DNA from: Pseudomonas cichorii
GTDB taxonomy: Bacteria > Pseudomonadota > Gammaproteobacteria > Pseudomonadales > Pseudomonadaceae
Length of the DNA: 64,000 nucleotides
Reading direction: 5' to 3'
NCBI RefSeq assembly: GCF_015471405.1
Contig: NZ_BLVZ01000007.1
Span: 186,001 to 250,000 of the forward strand
Part shown: positions 45,635-56,525 of the stretch, in pieces
How positions within the stretch are numbered: position 1 is the stretch's first letter
Layout of the letters: each line of letters begins with the position of its first letter
Notes under the pieces: generated by a model
The model's input: only the letters and a program-made list of their open reading frames with translations
Databases searched by the model: none
Told to the model about the DNA's origin: nothing
Made by a program: the position numbers and the translations under genes

Positions 45635-46105
45635 ATGCGAGTCATGAAGGCTTTTTTGGCGGCGCTGCTGGTCATGCCTGCTTTGGCTGCGGCTGAAGAG
45701 ATTGGCCAGGTCTCCACGGTGTTCAAGTTTGTCGGTCCCAATGACCGGATCGTGGTCGAGGCTTTTGATGATCCCAAGGTCGAGGGCGTGACTTGTTACC
45801 TGTCACGCGCCAAGACGGGTGGTGTGAAGGGTGGTCTGGGGTTGGCCGAGGATCGTGCTGAAGCCTCCATTGCCTGTCGTCAGGTCGGGCCGATTCGCTT
45901 CCAGCCGCCGCTCAAGGATGGTGAGGAGGTGTTCAAGGAGCGTACATCGCTGGTCTTCAAGACGATGCAGGTGGTGCGTTTCCTGGATGAAAAGCGCAAT
46001 ACGCTGGTTTATCTGGTCTACAGCGACCGGATTATCGAGGGTAGCCCGCAAAATGCGGTGACCGCGATTCCGATCCTGCCGTGGCCGCATGCGGCTACGC
46101 CGTGA
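45635..46105 (+). CDS. creA: CreA-family secreted protein
   Basis: Encodes 156 residues, with GGAAGG before the ATG. It has a signal peptide ([17 protein letters not shown]) and the CreA block [48 protein letters not shown], and the ending [22 protein letters not shown] likely disulphide joins the two cysteines in VTCYL and IACRQ. The family is periplasmic and of unknown function, despite the name. It is probably co-transcribed behind proB. Confidence 0.9.
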   Translation: MRVMKAFLAALLVMPALAAAEEIGQVSTVFKFVGPNDRIVVEAFDDPKVEGVTCYLSRAKTGGVKGGLGLAEDRAEASIACRQVGPIRFQPPLKDGEEVFKERTSLVFKTMQVVRFLDEKRNTLVYLVYSDRIIEGSPQNAVTAIPILPWPHAATP

Positions 46106-46174
46106 TTTGATGGTTTCGTAGGGGGGGGGATTCATTGGCGAATTCTTCCCCTTGTTCGCGATATTGCAGGCAAT

Positions 46175-46202
46175 AAAAAACCGACCCTTGGGTCGGTTTT
46201 TT
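46175..46202. terminator. Two-way terminator between creA and rpsT
   Basis: AAAAAACCGACCC (46175-46187) pairs with GGTCGGTTTTTT (46191-46202), giving T-runs on both strands. It serves the converging creA and rpsT genes. The bases just before it (46120-46165) hold a degenerate REP-like GGGATTCATTGGCGAATTC. Confidence 0.93.
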
Positions 46203-46216
46203 AACAAGCAGATCGC

Positions 46217-46495
46217 TTAGGCGGCAGCAGCAAGGCTCAGAGCCTTGATGTGACCGTTCAGGCGGCCTTTATGGCGAGCAGCTTTGTTCTTGTGGATGAT
46301 GCCTTTATCGGCCATGCGGTCGATAACAGGAACAGCCAGAACGTAAGCGGCTTGCGCTTTTTCTGCGTCTTTTGCGTCGATGGCTTTGACTACATTCTTG
46401 ATGTAGGTACGAACCATGGAACGCAGGCTGGCGTTGTGGCTGCGACGCTTCTCAGCCTGTTTTGCACGTTTTTTGGCGGAAGGTGTGTTGGCCAC
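46217..46495 (-). CDS. rpsT: 30S ribosomal protein S20
   Basis: Encodes 92 residues. It starts at a GTG (46495) preceded by GAGGAGC 8 bases away; there is no ATG in frame near it. [20 protein letters not shown] and [17 protein letters not shown] are diagnostic of S20, which binds 16S rRNA. Non-ATG starts on rpsT are known to allow self-repression of translation in E. coli, so the GTG here is probably real. Transcription is from the strong promoter just upstream. Confidence 0.96.
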   Translation of the reverse strand: MANTPSAKKRAKQAEKRRSHNASLRSMVRTYIKNVVKAIDAKDAEKAQAAYVLAVPVIDRMADKGIIHKNKAARHKGRLNGHIKALSLAAAA

Positions 46496-46547
46496 CGTCG
46501 AGCTCCTCGAAAGACTTTTATGAAATAGCTAACAAAATAGGCCGCGA

Positions 46548-46576
46548 ATCATGCCGATGAGTTTGTCACTTGTCAA
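46548..46576 (-). promoter_or_regulatory. Sigma-70 promoter of rpsT
   Basis: On the minus strand, TTGACA (46571-46576) and CATGAT (46548-46553) are spaced by 17 bases. This is a near-consensus housekeeping promoter, fitting a ribosomal protein gene. Confidence 0.82.
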
Positions 46577-46745
46577 GGGCAGTTGAGGTGTTCCGCTGAG
46601 TGGTCGCTATCTGAACCCGGATATTTATTTCCGGCGTACGACCTGTAAACTCGCGGACTTTCGCTCCGGGCTTTTTGCGGCGCGCAGTATCGCATAAATG
46701 AAGGCCCGAACGCCTATCCTTTAGCCAGGACTCGACACTCTTTCA

Positions 46746-48284
46746 ATGAATCTACTCAAGTCGTTAGCAGCCGTCAGCTCTATCACCATGCTTTCCCGGG
46801 TACTGGGCTTCATTCGCGATACCATCATTGCCCGCACGTTCGGGGCCGGGATGGCAACGGATGCTTTCTTCATTGCCTTCAAACTGCCTAATCTGCTGCG
46901 CCGGATCTTTGCCGAAGGTGCCTTTTCCCAGGCCTTTGTGCCTATCCTTGCCGAATATAAAAGCCAGCAGGGCGAAGAGGCGACCCGCACCTTTGTGGCC
47001 TATGTCACTGGCCTGCTCACGCTGGCGCTGGCGCTTGTCACATTGCTGGGCGTCATCTTTGCGCCCTGGGTGATCTGGGCCACTGCGCCGGGCTTTGTCG
47101 ATTCTCCGGAAAAATTCACCCTGACCGCAGATCTGCTGCGGGTGACTTTTCCTTATATATTGCTGATCTCCCTGTCATCCATGGCCGGTGCGATTCTCAA
47201 TACCTGGAACCGTTTTTCTGTGCCGGCGTTCGTGCCGACGCTGCTTAACGTCAGCATGATTTTCTTTGCACTGTTCCTGACGCCTTATTTCGATCCGCCG
47301 GTCATGGCGCTGGGCTGGGCGGTACTGGCAGGTGGTTTGTTGCAGTTGCTGTATCAACTGCCGCACCTGAAAAAGATCGGCATGTTGGTCCTGCCGCGTC
47401 TCAATTTGCGGGACTCGGGTGTCTGGCGTGTGATGAAGCAGATGCTGCCTGCGATCCTTGGTGTTTCCGTCAGTCAGATATCTCTGATTATCAACACGAT
47501 ATTTGCCTCGTTCCTCGTCGCAGGTTCTGTGTCGTGGATGTACTATGCCGACCGCCTGATGGAGTTGCCGTCCGGTGTGCTGGGGGTTGCGCTGGGGACG
47601 ATCCTGTTGCCGATCCTGTCGAAAACCTATGCCAACAAGGATCGTCAGGAATATTCACGGATTCTCGACTGGGGTTTGCGTCTTTGCTTTGTGCTGGTCT
47701 TGCCCTGCACACTGGCGCTGGGCCTGCTGGCTGAGCCGTTGACCGTTTCTCTGTTTCAGTACGGCAAGTTCGACGCGCTGGATGCGGCCATGACCCAGCG
47801 TGCGCTGGTGGCTTATTCGGTAGGATTGCTGGGGATCATCCTGATCAAGGTGCTGGCTCCCGGTTTTTATGCCCAGCAGAATATTCGCACGCCAGTGAAA
47901 ATCGCCGTTTTCACCCTCATTGTTACCCAGTTGCTCAATCTGGCGTTTATCGTGCCGTTGCAGCATGCGGGTCTGGCTCTGGCCATCAGTGTTGGGGCGT
48001 GCATCAACGCCGGGTTGCTGTTCTGGCAGTTGCGCAAGCAGGAGCTGTTTCAGCCACAGCCTGGCTGGGCGAAGTTCCTGTTCAAGCTGATCCTGGCCGT
48101 TGCGGCCATGTCGGCAGTCCTGCTAGGGCTGATGCATGTAATGCCGGCCTGGAGCGAAGGGCATATGCTTGAGCGTTTCGTGCGCCTGGGCGCGCTGGTC
48201 GTGGCGGGTGTGGTGGTTTATTTCGGCATGTTGCTGTTGCTGGGTTTTCGTCTCAAGGATTTTGCCCGAAAGGCTGTCATGTAG
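46746..48284 (+). CDS. murJ: Lipid II flippase MurJ
   Basis: Encodes 512 residues with about 14 hydrophobic segments. The opening [23 protein letters not shown] and [27 protein letters not shown] are the hallmark of MurJ/MviN, in the MOP superfamily. It moves lipid-linked peptidoglycan precursor (lipid II) across the inner membrane and is essential. It is divergent from rpsT. The next gene, ribF, begins 133 bases later and has its own -10 box. Confidence 0.97.
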   Translation: MNLLKSLAAVSSITMLSRVLGFIRDTIIARTFGAGMATDAFFIAFKLPNLLRRIFAEGAFSQAFVPILAEYKSQQGEEATRTFVAYVTGLLTLALALVTLLGVIFAPWVIWATAPGFVDSPEKFTLTADLLRVTFPYILLISLSSMAGAILNTWNRFSVPAFVPTLLNVSMIFFALFLTPYFDPPVMALGWAVLAGGLLQLLYQLPHLKKIGMLVLPRLNLRDSGVWRVMKQMLPAILGVSVSQISLIINTIFASFLVAGSVSWMYYADRLMELPSGVLGVALGTILLPILSKTYANKDRQEYSRILDWGLRLCFVLVLPCTLALGLLAEPLTVSLFQYGKFDALDAAMTQRALVAYSVGLLGIILIKVLAPGFYAQQNIRTPVKIAVFTLIVTQLLNLAFIVPLQHAGLALAISVGACINAGLLFWQLRKQELFQPQPGWAKFLFKLILAVAAMSAVLLGLMHVMPAWSEGHMLERFVRLGALVVAGVVVYFGMLLLLGFRLKDFARKAVM

Positions 48285-48382
48285 ACGTTGTTTTAAGTGG
48301 TGGCTGTCGGAATTTCGCATTGCGACCCGACAGCTGTTGTCTGGTCTTGGCATGCTGCCTGTCGTCCGGGACCGTGTGTGGT

Positions 48383-48388
48383 TATAAT
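48383..48388 (+). promoter_or_regulatory. Consensus -10 box upstream of ribF
   Basis: TATAAT at 48383-48388 is a perfect -10, 29 bases before the ribF start. No good -35 is present at 17 bases, so this is a possible extended or weak promoter for the ribF-ispH operon. Confidence 0.45.
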
Positions 48389-48416
48389 CGGCCACTTTAT
48401 GAGCAAGAAGTGCGTT

Positions 48417-49367
48417 ATGCAGCTGGTTAGAGGTCTCCACAACCTGCACCCCTTGCATCGGGGCTGCGTCGCCACGATTGGCAACTTCGACGGTGTTCAC
48501 CGCGGTCATCAGGCTATTCTGGTGCGTCTGCGTGAACGTGCTGTCGAGTTGGGCGTGCCCAGCTGCGTGGTCATTTTCGAGCCGCAGCCGCGGGAGTTTT
48601 TCGCCCCTGACACCGCTCCTGCGCGTCTGGCAAGGTTGCGTGACAAGCTTGAGCTGCTGAGCGCCGAAGGTGTTGACCGGGTCTTGTGCCTGTCATTCAA
48701 CCAGCGACTGAGCAAACTGAGCGCTGCCAGCTTCGTCGAGACCATTCTGGTCGACGGGCTGGGCGTGCAGCATCTTGAGGTAGGCGACGATTTCCGGTTC
48801 GGTTGCGACCGCATCGGCGACTTCGACTTCCTGCAACAAGCCGGTAATGCCCATGGTTTTACCGTAGAAGCGGCACAGACCGTTGAAATAGATGGTGTCC
48901 GGGTCAGCAGCACAAAGGTGCGTAATGCGCTGGCTGTCGCGGACTTTGCCCTGGCCGAGCGTTTGCTCGGTCGCCCGTACCAGATTACCGGACGGGTTCT
49001 GCATGGCCAGAAGCTGGCACGCCAGTTGGGTACGCCCACGGCCAATGTGCAACTCAAGCGTCGTCGTGTGCCGTTGAGCGGGGTTTACCTGGTCAGTACG
49101 AACATCGATGGCAAAGCCTGGCCGGGAGTCGCCAATATCGGTGTGCGCCCGACCGTGGCAGGTGATGGCAGTGCCCACCTTGAGGTACATCTTCTGGATT
49201 TTGCCGGTGATATCTATGGCCGGCGTTTGACGGTGGCTTTCCACCACAAGCTGCGTGATGAGCAGCGTTTTGCCTCTCTGGAGGCGCTCAAGACGGCGAT
49301 CAATGCGGACGTCGCCGCCGCCCGTGCCCATTGGCATGGTCAACCGCTAACCAAGAGCCTGAAATGA
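48417..49367 (+). CDS. ribF: Bifunctional riboflavin kinase / FAD synthetase
   Basis: Encodes 316 residues from the ATG at 48417 (AAGAAG upstream). The N-terminal adenylyltransferase half has [17 protein letters not shown], with the GxFDGxHxGH motif, and [11 protein letters not shown]. The C-terminal riboflavin-kinase half has [20 protein letters not shown] and [11 protein letters not shown]. It makes FMN and FAD in the cytosol. Its stop overlaps the ileS start (ATGA), so translation is coupled. Confidence 0.95.
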   Translation: MQLVRGLHNLHPLHRGCVATIGNFDGVHRGHQAILVRLRERAVELGVPSCVVIFEPQPREFFAPDTAPARLARLRDKLELLSAEGVDRVLCLSFNQRLSKLSAASFVETILVDGLGVQHLEVGDDFRFGCDRIGDFDFLQQAGNAHGFTVEAAQTVEIDGVRVSSTKVRNALAVADFALAERLLGRPYQITGRVLHGQKLARQLGTPTANVQLKRRRVPLSGVYLVSTNIDGKAWPGVANIGVRPTVAGDGSAHLEVHLLDFAGDIYGRRLTVAFHHKLRDEQRFASLEALKTAINADVAAARAHWHGQPLTKSLK

Positions 49368-52195
49368 CCGACTATAAAGCCACGCTAAACCTTCCGGACA
49401 CCGCCTTCCCGATGAAGGCCGGCCTGCCCCAGCGCGAGCCGCAAACTCTGCAGCGCTGGGACAGCATTGGCCTGTACCAGAAGCTGCGCGAAATTGGCAA
49501 GGATCGTCCAAAGTTCGTTCTGCACGACGGCCCTCCTTACGCCAACGGCAATATTCACATCGGTCACGCCGTCAACAAGATTCTCAAGGACATGATTGTG
49601 CGCTCCAAGACCCTGTCGGGCTTCGATGCGCCTTATGTTCCGGGCTGGGATTGCCACGGTTTGCCGATCGAGCACAAGGTCGAGGTCACTCACGGCAAGA
49701 ATCTGTCCGCCGACAAGACCCGTGAACTGTGCCGCGCTTATGCCGCCGAGCAGGTCGAAGGTCAGAAGGCCGAGTTCATCCGCCTGGGTGTGCTGGGTGA
49801 CTGGGACAATCCGTACCTCACAATGAACTTCGCCAACGAAGCCGGCGAAATCCGTGCGCTGGCCGAAATGGTCAAGGGTGGTTTCGTGTTCAAGGGCCTC
49901 AAGCCCGTGAACTGGTGCTTCGATTGCGGCTCGGCCCTGGCTGAAGCGGAAGTCGAGTATCAGGACAAGAAGTCCTCGACCATCGACGTCGCATTCCCGG
50001 TTGCGGATGAAGCGAAACTGGCCGAGGCCTTCGGCCTGGCTTCGCTGGCTAAACCAGCCGCTATCGTGATCTGGACTACCACGCCGTGGACCATCCCGGC
50101 CAACCAGGCGCTGAACGTCCATCCAGAGTTCACCTACGCGCTGGTCGATGTGGGTGACAGGCTGCTGGTTCTGGCTGAAGAACTGGTCGAGTCCTGTCTG
50201 GCACGTTACAAGCTGGAAGGTTCGGTCATCGCGACCACTGTCGGCCAGAAGCTTGAGCTGATCAACTTCCGTCATCCGTTCTATGACCGTCTGTCGCCGC
50301 TCTACGTGGCTGGCTACGTCGAGCTGAGCGCGGGTACTGGCGTGGTTCACAGTGCTCCAGCCTATGGCATGGACGACTTCAATATCTGCAAGCAGTACGG
50401 GATGAGCAACGATGACATCCTGAGCCCGGTGCAGAGCAACGGCGTGTATGTCGAGTCTCTGGAGTTCTTTGGTGGCCAGTTCATCTTCAAGGCCAACCAG
50501 AACATCATCGACAAGCTGGCCGAAGTCGGCAATCTGCTGCACACCGAAACCATCACTCACAGCTACATGCACTGCTGGCGCCACAAATCGCCGCTGGTCT
50601 ACCGCGCCACTGCGCAGTGGTTCGTCGGCATGGACAAGCAGCCTGTCGCGGGCGGCACCCTGCGTGAGCGCGCAGTCAAGGCTATCGAAGACACCACGTT
50701 CGTACCGGCTTGGGGGCAGGCGCGTCTTCACTCCATGATCGCCAACCGCCCTGACTGGTGTATCTCTCGTCAGCGCAACTGGGGTGTGCCGATCCCGTTC
50801 TTCCTGCACAAGGAAAGCGGTGAGCTGCATCCACGTACCGTCGAGTTGATGGAAGAAGTCGCTCAGCGTGTCGAGAAAGAGGGCATCGAAGCCTGGTTCA
50901 AGCTGGATGCTGCCGAGCTGCTGGGCGATGAAGCTCCGAAGTACGACAAGATCTCCGACACACTGGACGTCTGGTTCGATTCCGGCACCACCCACTGGCA
51001 CGTCCTGCGTGGCTCGCACTCCATGGGCCACGAAACCGGCCCGCGTGCGGACCTGTATCTGGAAGGTTCCGACCAGCATCGTGGCTGGTTCCATTCCTCG
51101 CTGTTGACTGGCTGTGCCATCGACGATCACGCTCCGTACCGTGAGCTGTTGACCCACGGTTTCACCGTTGACGAAAACGGCCGCAAGATGTCCAAGTCGC
51201 TGGGCAATGTCATCGCGCCACAGAAGGTCAACGACACTCTGGGTGCCGACATCATGCGCCTGTGGGTTTCGGCCACTGACTATTCCGGTGAGATGGCGGT
51301 TTCCGATCAGATCCTGCAGCGCAGCGCAGACGCCTATCGGCGGATTCGCAACACTGCTCGCTTCCTGCTCTCGAACCTGTCCGGTTTCAATCCGGCCACT
51401 GACCTGCTGCCGGCCGAAGACATGCTGGCGCTGGATCGCTGGGCTGTGGATCGCACCTTGCTGCTGCAACGCGAGCTGCAAGAGCACTACAGCGAGTATC
51501 GCTTCTGGAACGTCTACTCGAAGATCCACAACTTCTGCGTGCAGGAGCTGGGTGGCTTCTATCTGGACATCATCAAGGACCGTCAGTACACCACGGCTCC
51601 TGACAGCAAGGCACGTCGTTCCTGCCAGACTGCGCTGTTCCACATCTCCGAGGCGCTGGTGCGCTGGATCGCTCCGATCCTGGCGTTCACGGCCGACGAG
51701 CTGTGGCAGTTCCTGCCGGGCGAGCGCAACGAGTCCGTGATGCTCAACACCTGGTACGAAGGCCTGAGCGAAATGCCTGAGGGCTTCGAGCTGGACCGCG
51801 CCTACTGGGAGCGGATCATGGCGGTGAAGACTTCGGTCAACAAGGAAATGGAAAACCTGCGCGCTGCCAAAGCCATCGGCGGCAACCTGCAGGCTGAAGT
51901 GACCCTGTATGCGGAGGATTCGCTGGTTGCCGATCTGTCGAAGCTCGGCAACGAGCTGCGTTTCGTGCTGATTACCTCCACAGCCAGTGTTGCGCCTCTG
52001 CTGTCGGCACCTGCCGATGCCGTGGTGACCGAGGTTTCAGGCCTGAAGCTCAAAGTAGTCAAGTCCGGTCATGCGAAGTGCGCCCGTTGCTGGCATCACC
52101 GTGAAGACGTTGGCGTGAACCCTGAGCATCCGGAAATCTGCGGTCGTTGCGTGGATAACATCAGCGGCGCTGGCGAGGTCCGTCACTATGCCTAA
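49364..52195 (+). CDS. ileS: Isoleucyl-tRNA synthetase
   Basis: Encodes 943 residues, the normal length for the IleS1 type. Class I motifs are [15 protein letters not shown] (HIGH at 65-68) and [10 protein letters not shown] (KMSKS at 608-612). The editing domain has [13 protein letters not shown]. The C-terminal zinc finger contains [10 protein letters not shown] and CGRCVDN. It attaches isoleucine to tRNA(Ile) in the cytosol. It overlaps ribF by 4 bases and lspA by 8 bases, so it belongs to one operon with them. Confidence 0.98.
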   Translation: MTDYKATLNLPDTAFPMKAGLPQREPQTLQRWDSIGLYQKLREIGKDRPKFVLHDGPPYANGNIHIGHAVNKILKDMIVRSKTLSGFDAPYVPGWDCHGLPIEHKVEVTHGKNLSADKTRELCRAYAAEQVEGQKAEFIRLGVLGDWDNPYLTMNFANEAGEIRALAEMVKGGFVFKGLKPVNWCFDCGSALAEAEVEYQDKKSSTIDVAFPVADEAKLAEAFGLASLAKPAAIVIWTTTPWTIPANQALNVHPEFTYALVDVGDRLLVLAEELVESCLARYKLEGSVIATTVGQKLELINFRHPFYDRLSPLYVAGYVELSAGTGVVHSAPAYGMDDFNICKQYGMSNDDILSPVQSNGVYVESLEFFGGQFIFKANQNIIDKLAEVGNLLHTETITHSYMHCWRHKSPLVYRATAQWFVGMDKQPVAGGTLRERAVKAIEDTTFVPAWGQARLHSMIANRPDWCISRQRNWGVPIPFFLHKESGELHPRTVELMEEVAQRVEKEGIEAWFKLDAAELLGDEAPKYDKISDTLDVWFDSGTTHWHVLRGSHSMGHETGPRADLYLEGSDQHRGWFHSSLLTGCAIDDHAPYRELLTHGFTVDENGRKMSKSLGNVIAPQKVNDTLGADIMRLWVSATDYSGEMAVSDQILQRSADAYRRIRNTARFLLSNLSGFNPATDLLPAEDMLALDRWAVDRTLLLQRELQEHYSEYRFWNVYSKIHNFCVQELGGFYLDIIKDRQYTTAPDSKARRSCQTALFHISEALVRWIAPILAFTADELWQFLPGERNESVMLNTWYEGLSEMPEGFELDRAYWERIMAVKTSVNKEMENLRAAKAIGGNLQAEVTLYAEDSLVADLSKLGNELRFVLITSTASVAPLLSAPADAVVTEVSGLKLKVVKSGHAKCARCWHHREDVGVNPEHPEICGRCVDNISGAGEVRHYA

Positions 52196-52706
52196 CCCAG
52201 GCGCTACAGGCCGTTTCGGTCGTTTGAGCTGGTTGTGGTTGAGCCTGCTGGTCCTGGTCATAGACCAGGCCACCAAGTATTACTTCGAGAACCGGCTGGA
52301 GATGTACGACCAGATCGTTATCATCCCCGATTACTTCAGTTGGACCCTGGCCTATAACACCGGGGCTGCCTTCAGTTTTCTTGCTGATGGCGCCGGTTGG
52401 CAGCGCTGGTTGTTTGCCCTGATTGCGATTGTTGTCAGTGCCGTACTGGTCGTGTGGCTCAAGCGTCTTGGCCGTGATGACACCTGGCTGGCAATTGCCC
52501 TGGCATTGGTCCTGGGGGGCGCTATCGGCAATCTCTATGACCGTGTCGTGCTTGGCCATGTCATCGACTTCATTCTGGTGCACTGGCAAAACCGTTGGTA
52601 CTTCCCGGCTTTCAACGTAGCCGACAGCGCAATCAGCGTCGGCGCCGTCATGCTTGCTGTGGATATGTTCAAGAGCAAGAAAGAAGGAGAGCCCGCTAAT
52701 GGCTGA
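52188..52706 (+). CDS. lspA: Signal peptidase II (lipoprotein)
   Basis: Encodes 172 residues and overlaps ileS by 8 bases. There are four membrane helices. The aspartyl active site is split between [16 protein letters not shown] and [11 protein letters not shown], both with their catalytic aspartates. [12 protein letters not shown] is also a family block. It removes the signal peptide from diacylglyceryl-modified prolipoproteins in the inner membrane. The tail [11 protein letters not shown] is slightly longer than in E. coli. Confidence 0.96.
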   Translation: MPNPGATGRFGRLSWLWLSLLVLVIDQATKYYFENRLEMYDQIVIIPDYFSWTLAYNTGAAFSFLADGAGWQRWLFALIAIVVSAVLVVWLKRLGRDDTWLAIALALVLGGAIGNLYDRVVLGHVIDFILVHWQNRWYFPAFNVADSAISVGAVMLAVDMFKSKKEGEPANG

Positions 52707-53166
52707 ACAGTCATCGGCTCAAGGCGAGCTGCGCATCGGTCAAAATACGCAAGTCACTTTGCACTTTGCCTTGCATCTGGAAAACGGCGACACCGTCGAC
52801 AGCACCTTCGACAAGGCTCCGGCCACGTTCAAGGTGGGTGATGGCAATCTACTTCCCGGTTTTGAAGCCGCCATCTTCGGCTTCAAGGCTGGCGATAGAA
52901 AGACCGTCCAGGTGCCGCCAGAGAATGCCTTTGGTCAGCCCAACCCGCAAAATGTGCAGATCATCCCGCGTTCGCAGTTCCAGGACATGGAGCTGTCCGA
53001 AGGATTGCTGGTGATCTTCAACGATGCGGCCAATACTGAACTGCCGGGCGTGGTGAAGAAGTTCGATGATGAGCAGGTCACCATCGATTTCAACCATCCT
53101 CTGGCTGGCAAGACACTAAACTTTGAAGTGCAGATCTTCGAGGTCAAGGCGATTCTGGCTTCCTGA
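52699..53166 (+). CDS. fkpB: FKBP-type peptidyl-prolyl isomerase, SlpA-like
   Basis: Encodes 155 residues from the ATG at 52699, overlapping lspA by 8 bases. AAGGAG lies 9 bases upstream. The SlyD/SlpA branch of FKBPs is shown by [41 protein letters not shown] and [18 protein letters not shown]. It has the inserted 'IF' flap but no metal-binding histidine tail. It acts as a cytosolic chaperone-isomerase. This lspA-fkpB-ispH order is conserved in many gamma-proteobacteria. Confidence 0.94.
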   Translation: MAEQSSAQGELRIGQNTQVTLHFALHLENGDTVDSTFDKAPATFKVGDGNLLPGFEAAIFGFKAGDRKTVQVPPENAFGQPNPQNVQIIPRSQFQDMELSEGLLVIFNDAANTELPGVVKKFDDEQVTIDFNHPLAGKTLNFEVQIFEVKAILAS

Positions 53167-53177
53167 GCCAGATACCA

Positions 53178-53197
53178 AGCCCGGTTTCGGCCGGGCT
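53178..53197 (+). promoter_or_regulatory. Short hairpin between fkpB and ispH
   Basis: AGCCCGG and CCGGGCT (53178-53184 and 53191-53197) form a 7-bp stem with loop TTTCGG. Without a T-run it is more likely an RNA-processing or attenuation hairpin inside the operon. Confidence 0.45.
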
Positions 53198-53224
53198 GCT
53201 CCGCACGTAAATACGAGGCACAGC

Positions 53225-54172
53225 ATGCAAATCAAACTCGCCAACCCCCGCGGCTTCTGCGCTGGTGTGGACCGCGCGATCGAAATCGTCAATCGCGCCC
53301 TGGAAGTGTTTGGTCCGCCGATTTATGTGCGTCATGAAGTCGTTCATAACAAATTCGTCGTCGAAGACCTGCGCGCTCGTGGTGCGATCTTTGTCGAAGA
53401 GCTGGAACAGGTGCCCGATGACGTCATCGTCATCTTCAGTGCCCACGGTGTTTCCCAGGCCGTGCGCGCCGAGGCGGCAGGTCGCGGCTTGAAGGTATTC
53501 GATGCAACCTGTCCGCTGGTGACCAAGGTGCATATCGAAGTGGCCCGTTACAGTCGTGATGGCCGTGAGTGCATTCTGATCGGTCATGAAGGCCATCCTG
53601 AAGTCGAAGGCACCATGGGGCAGTACGACGCCAGCAATGGCGGTGCGATTTACCTGGTGGAAGACGAAGAGGATGTCGCCAACTTGCAGGTGCGCAACCC
53701 GGATGCATTGGCCTTTGTGACACAGACAACCTTGTCCATGGACGATACCAGTCGGGTGATTGACGCCCTACGCTCGCGTTTCCCTGCCATTGGCGGGCCG
53801 CGCAAGGACGATATCTGCTACGCCACGCAAAACCGTCAGGATGCGGTCAAGCAACTGGCCGATGAATGCGATGTGGTTCTGGTGGTGGGTAGCCCGAACA
53901 GCTCCAACTCCAACCGCTTGCGCGAACTGGCCGAACGCATGTCGACACCGGCCTATCTGATTGACGGTGCCGAAGATATGCAGCGCAGCTGGTTCGACGG
54001 TATCGAACGCATCGGTATCACTGCGGGTGCTTCTGCGCCGGAAGTGCTGGTGCGCGGCGTGATCCAGCAATTGCAGGCCTGGGGCGCGACCGGTGCCGAT
54101 GAACTGGCGGGCCGCGAAGAGAACATCACGTTCTCCGTTCCCAAGGAACTGCGGGTCAAGTCTCTGCCTTGA
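53225..54172 (+). CDS. ispH: 4-hydroxy-3-methylbut-2-enyl diphosphate reductase
   Basis: Encodes 315 residues from the ATG at 53225 (ACGAGG upstream). It is the last enzyme of the MEP pathway and makes IPP and DMAPP, which feed IspB and other steps. It carries a 4Fe-4S cluster ligated by three cysteines, here in [13 protein letters not shown] (Cys12), DATCPLV and [10 protein letters not shown]. It is cytosolic. This is the last gene of ribF-ileS-lspA-fkpB-ispH; it ends 3 bases before the converging fimT gene. Confidence 0.97.
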   Translation: MQIKLANPRGFCAGVDRAIEIVNRALEVFGPPIYVRHEVVHNKFVVEDLRARGAIFVEELEQVPDDVIVIFSAHGVSQAVRAEAAGRGLKVFDATCPLVTKVHIEVARYSRDGRECILIGHEGHPEVEGTMGQYDASNGGAIYLVEDEEDVANLQVRNPDALAFVTQTTLSMDDTSRVIDALRSRFPAIGGPRKDDICYATQNRQDAVKQLADECDVVLVVGSPNSSNSNRLRELAERMSTPAYLIDGAEDMQRSWFDGIERIGITAGASAPEVLVRGVIQQLQAWGATGADELAGREENITFSVPKELRVKSLP

Positions 54173-54174
54173 GG

Positions 54175-54675
54175 TCAGGCACACAGATCTGTCGGTATCT
54201 TTTCATCCTCGACCCTGACTCTGCCGGTAATGGCCACTATCACGCGATAGTGGCTGACGGGCTGATCACGGACGCAGACGTGAAAGGTGCCGTTGGCAGC
54301 CTTCTTGAGACCTCCTAGCCCTGTGAAGCTGATGTACTGCGCAATCTTGCTGTTGCCGATAATGCGCGTTTTTCCATCGATTGCCCGTTCGACCAGCACG
54401 GTATCTTCATCATCCGGTCCGTTGCCTTTGGTGTCGGTGATGATTCGCCAACCGTTGCTCCAGTTGCCTTCAATGGCATGCAGGGTCACCACCTGATTGC
54501 GGGTGATGGCCGCAACCCGTGCGGAGCGTATGCCGCTGGCGAGTTCCAGTGCTGCAACCTGTCTTCGATTGGCATCGATCAGGTCTGTAAAGGTCGGGCT
54601 GGCGACATTGGCAAGAATGGCCACGAGGGCAACCACGATCAGTAGTTCGATTAATGTGAATCCTGCATGCTTCAT
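54175..54675 (-). CDS. fimT: Type IV minor pseudopilin FimT
   Basis: Encodes 166 residues from the ATG at 54675 (GGGAGG upstream). The prepilin signal MKHAG|FTLIELLIVVALVAI has the Gly-1, Phe+1 and Glu+5 pattern, cut after the fifth residue by PilD. The GspH/FimT-like globular domain follows (ANRRQVAALELASGIRSARV), and the C-terminal Cys suggests a disulphide with VCVRDQP. FimT binds DNA in transformable relatives, which is not shown here. It is transcribed opposite to fimU and converges on ispH. Confidence 0.88.
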   Translation of the reverse strand: MKHAGFTLIELLIVVALVAILANVASPTFTDLIDANRRQVAALELASGIRSARVAAITRNQVVTLHAIEGNWSNGWRIITDTKGNGPDDEDTVLVERAIDGKTRIIGNSKIAQYISFTGLGGLKKAANGTFHVCVRDQPVSHYRVIVAITGRVRVEDEKIPTDLCA

Positions 54676-54807
54676 TGTTTTTCCTCCCTGGAAAACCTTG
54701 TTCCAAACGCCATCCGGGCATTCGTCATCGCAAAACAACCGTATATCCTGCTAGAGATTTTCAGGCATCGCTGCTGCCTTATAGTCGTAACGTCTAGGAG
54801 ACACCCA
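54676..54807. promoter_or_regulatory. Divergent fimT / fimU promoter region with AlgR-like site
   Basis: In P. aeruginosa AlgR and Vfr control the fimU operon. Here GCATTCGTC at 54718-54726 matches 7 of 9 bases of the AlgR word CCGTTCGTC. TATAGT at 54780-54785 is a possible -10 for fimU, without a good -35. Both are weak evidence. Confidence 0.35.
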
Positions 54808-55296
54808 ATGCGTTATATGTCCAAGGGCTTCAGCCTCATTGAATTGTTAGTCACTGTGTCTGTGGTGGCGATCGTGGCTGCTATCGCTGTTCCGAGCTTT
54901 ACCAGCTCCATCCAGAACAACAAGGTCGATACCGAGGTCAACGATTTGCAGCGGGCGCTCAACTATGCGCGTCTTGAGGCGATAAACCGGGGTGTGACGA
55001 TACGTATTGCGCCAACCAGCGGGGCTGACTGGAAGACCGAGTTGCAGGTCTATCTGGCTTCCGATACTTCCGCGACACCGACTGCATTGCGCAAGGTTGC
55101 GGCCATGAGCAGTGGAGCAACCCTGACGGCTGTAAACGTCACGACTGGCGCTAGTGTTACGGCGCTCGAGTTCAATAACCTGGGTGCGCTGTATGCTCCA
55201 ACCTCGGCGGTGACGATGACCTACACGCGGGGCTCGCTTACCAGGAACATTAATATTTGTTTGACGGGCCGGATCATTCTGGGCGGAACTTGCTGA
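54808..55296 (+). CDS. fimU: Type IV minor pilin FimU
   Basis: Encodes 162 residues. TAGGAG lies 9 bases before the ATG. The prepilin signal is MRYMSKG|FSLIELLVTVSVVAIVA with Glu+5. The helix VDTEVNDLQRALNYARLEAI is shared by GspH/FimU proteins. Two C-terminal cysteines (NICLTG and GGTC) could form a disulphide. FimU joins the priming complex at the pilus base or tip. It overlaps pilV as TGATG. Confidence 0.9.
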   Translation: MRYMSKGFSLIELLVTVSVVAIVAAIAVPSFTSSIQNNKVDTEVNDLQRALNYARLEAINRGVTIRIAPTSGADWKTELQVYLASDTSATPTALRKVAAMSSGATLTAVNVTTGASVTALEFNNLGALYAPTSAVTMTYTRGSLTRNINICLTGRIILGGTC

Positions 55297-55811
55297 TGCG
55301 TTATGAAACCCGACATCGCCAGACAGGCATGACATTGATCGAAGTACTGGTGTCGGTCCTGATACTCGCCATTGGCCTGCTGGGTGCCGCTGCGATTCAG
55401 CTCAATGCTCTCAAGTACACCGACAGCTCGACCATGACCAGCCAGGCGAGCTTCATTGCCTACGACATGATGGACCGCATTCGGGCGAATGTGGATGGCA
55501 ATGCGGTCTCCAACGGCACCACCAACGTGCTGTCGACCTATGCTCTGGCGAATCTGGCTGCGGCCCCGACGGCCAATGCGAACAGGGCCAGGGATCAGGA
55601 CCTTTACGATTTCAAGACCAATATCACCAATTTTGCGGGCTCCACGGCCACCGCCAGCATCGATGTCAGCGGCGCGCCGGCCGTCACTATCACCATCACC
55701 TGGGACGATACGCGGGCTGCAAGTTCCAGCACCGTTGCATCCGGCGGAACTGCCTCGGGTAACACCATGCAGACCTTTACCCTGACCTCACGTATCGGGG
55801 TGAACCCATGA
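55296..55811 (+). CDS. pilV: Type IV minor pilin PilV
   Basis: Encodes 171 residues from the ATG at 55296, which overlaps the fimU stop by one base. The signal is RHRQTG|MTLIEVLVSVLILAIGLLG, with Met+1 and Glu+5. QLNALKYTDSSTMTSQASFI is typical of the PilV/GspI group. The C-terminal part is Ala/Thr-rich. It is needed to initiate pilus assembly with FimU, PilW and PilX. The family is fast-evolving, so the name rests mainly on order and prepilin type. Confidence 0.86.
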   Translation: MRYETRHRQTGMTLIEVLVSVLILAIGLLGAAAIQLNALKYTDSSTMTSQASFIAYDMMDRIRANVDGNAVSNGTTNVLSTYALANLAAAPTANANRARDQDLYDFKTNITNFAGSTATASIDVSGAPAVTITITWDDTRAASSSTVASGGTASGNTMQTFTLTSRIGVNP

Positions 55812-56512
55812 AGAAGTCATCCCGAGGCTTTGGCCTGATCGAGATCATGGTGGCGCTGGTGCTGGGGCTGGTGGTCAGCATGGGCATCATTCAGATATTC
55901 ACCGCTTCCAGAGGCACGTTCCTGACCCAGAATGCTTCGGCCCGCATGCAGGAAGATGCGCGCTTCGTGCTGAGCAAGCTGGTGCAGGAAATCCGTATGA
56001 CCGGGATGTATGGCTGCCTGGGGTTCAGCAACTATGTGCCTGTGTCTCCGGCCATTGCATGGCCTGCTGCACTCGATAACCCCATTCTGTGGGATAACGC
56101 CAACAACACCTTGACTCTGGTGACTTCCGATATCGGTACAACCGGCAGTTCACCGACCTGGACAATCATTTCCGACTGCCAGACCTTTTCCCAGCTTTAC
56201 GCTGGTGCAAGAACGCCTTTGGCAGGGCAAACGGCGTTCCCGATGCGCCAGCTGGTCTACACACTCACCGGCCAGAACCTGACCATCAAATACGGCACAG
56301 CCGGGGCTGCCCAGCCGCTGTTGCAAAACGTCAGTGCCTTCTCGGTTTCATTTGGCATGGCGGGTAACCCCATGACCTACACCTCGACGATTTCGGCTGC
56401 CAGTGCGCCCGACATACGCAGCGTTCGTATCAGCCTGACCCTGCAAGACCCGGACGGGCGTGTCAAAAACCAGCAGTACAATGTGGTTGCCTACCTGCGC
56501 AATCGCTTTTAA
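55808..56512 (+). CDS. pilW: Type IV minor pilin PilW
   Basis: Encodes 234 residues and overlaps pilV by 4 bases. The signal is MKKSSRG|FGLIEIMVALVLGLVVSMG, with Glu+5. FTASRGTFLTQNASARMQED and LVQEIRMTGMYGCLGF are typical of PilW. It is shorter than P. aeruginosa PilW (274), mainly in the variable region after 60. It bridges PilV and PilX in the minor-pilin complex. It is followed by pilX after 13 bases. Confidence 0.88.
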   Translation: MKKSSRGFGLIEIMVALVLGLVVSMGIIQIFTASRGTFLTQNASARMQEDARFVLSKLVQEIRMTGMYGCLGFSNYVPVSPAIAWPAALDNPILWDNANNTLTLVTSDIGTTGSSPTWTIISDCQTFSQLYAGARTPLAGQTAFPMRQLVYTLTGQNLTIKYGTAGAAQPLLQNVSAFSVSFGMAGNPMTYTSTISAASAPDIRSVRISLTLQDPDGRVKNQQYNVVAYLRNRF

Positions 56513-56525
56513 AGGGCCGTATGCA

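Noticed and set aside
49385..51643. 752-codon open frame antisense to ileS
   Set aside because: It mirrors the biased codons of ileS, which has all class I synthetase motifs. The antisense product has no family features.
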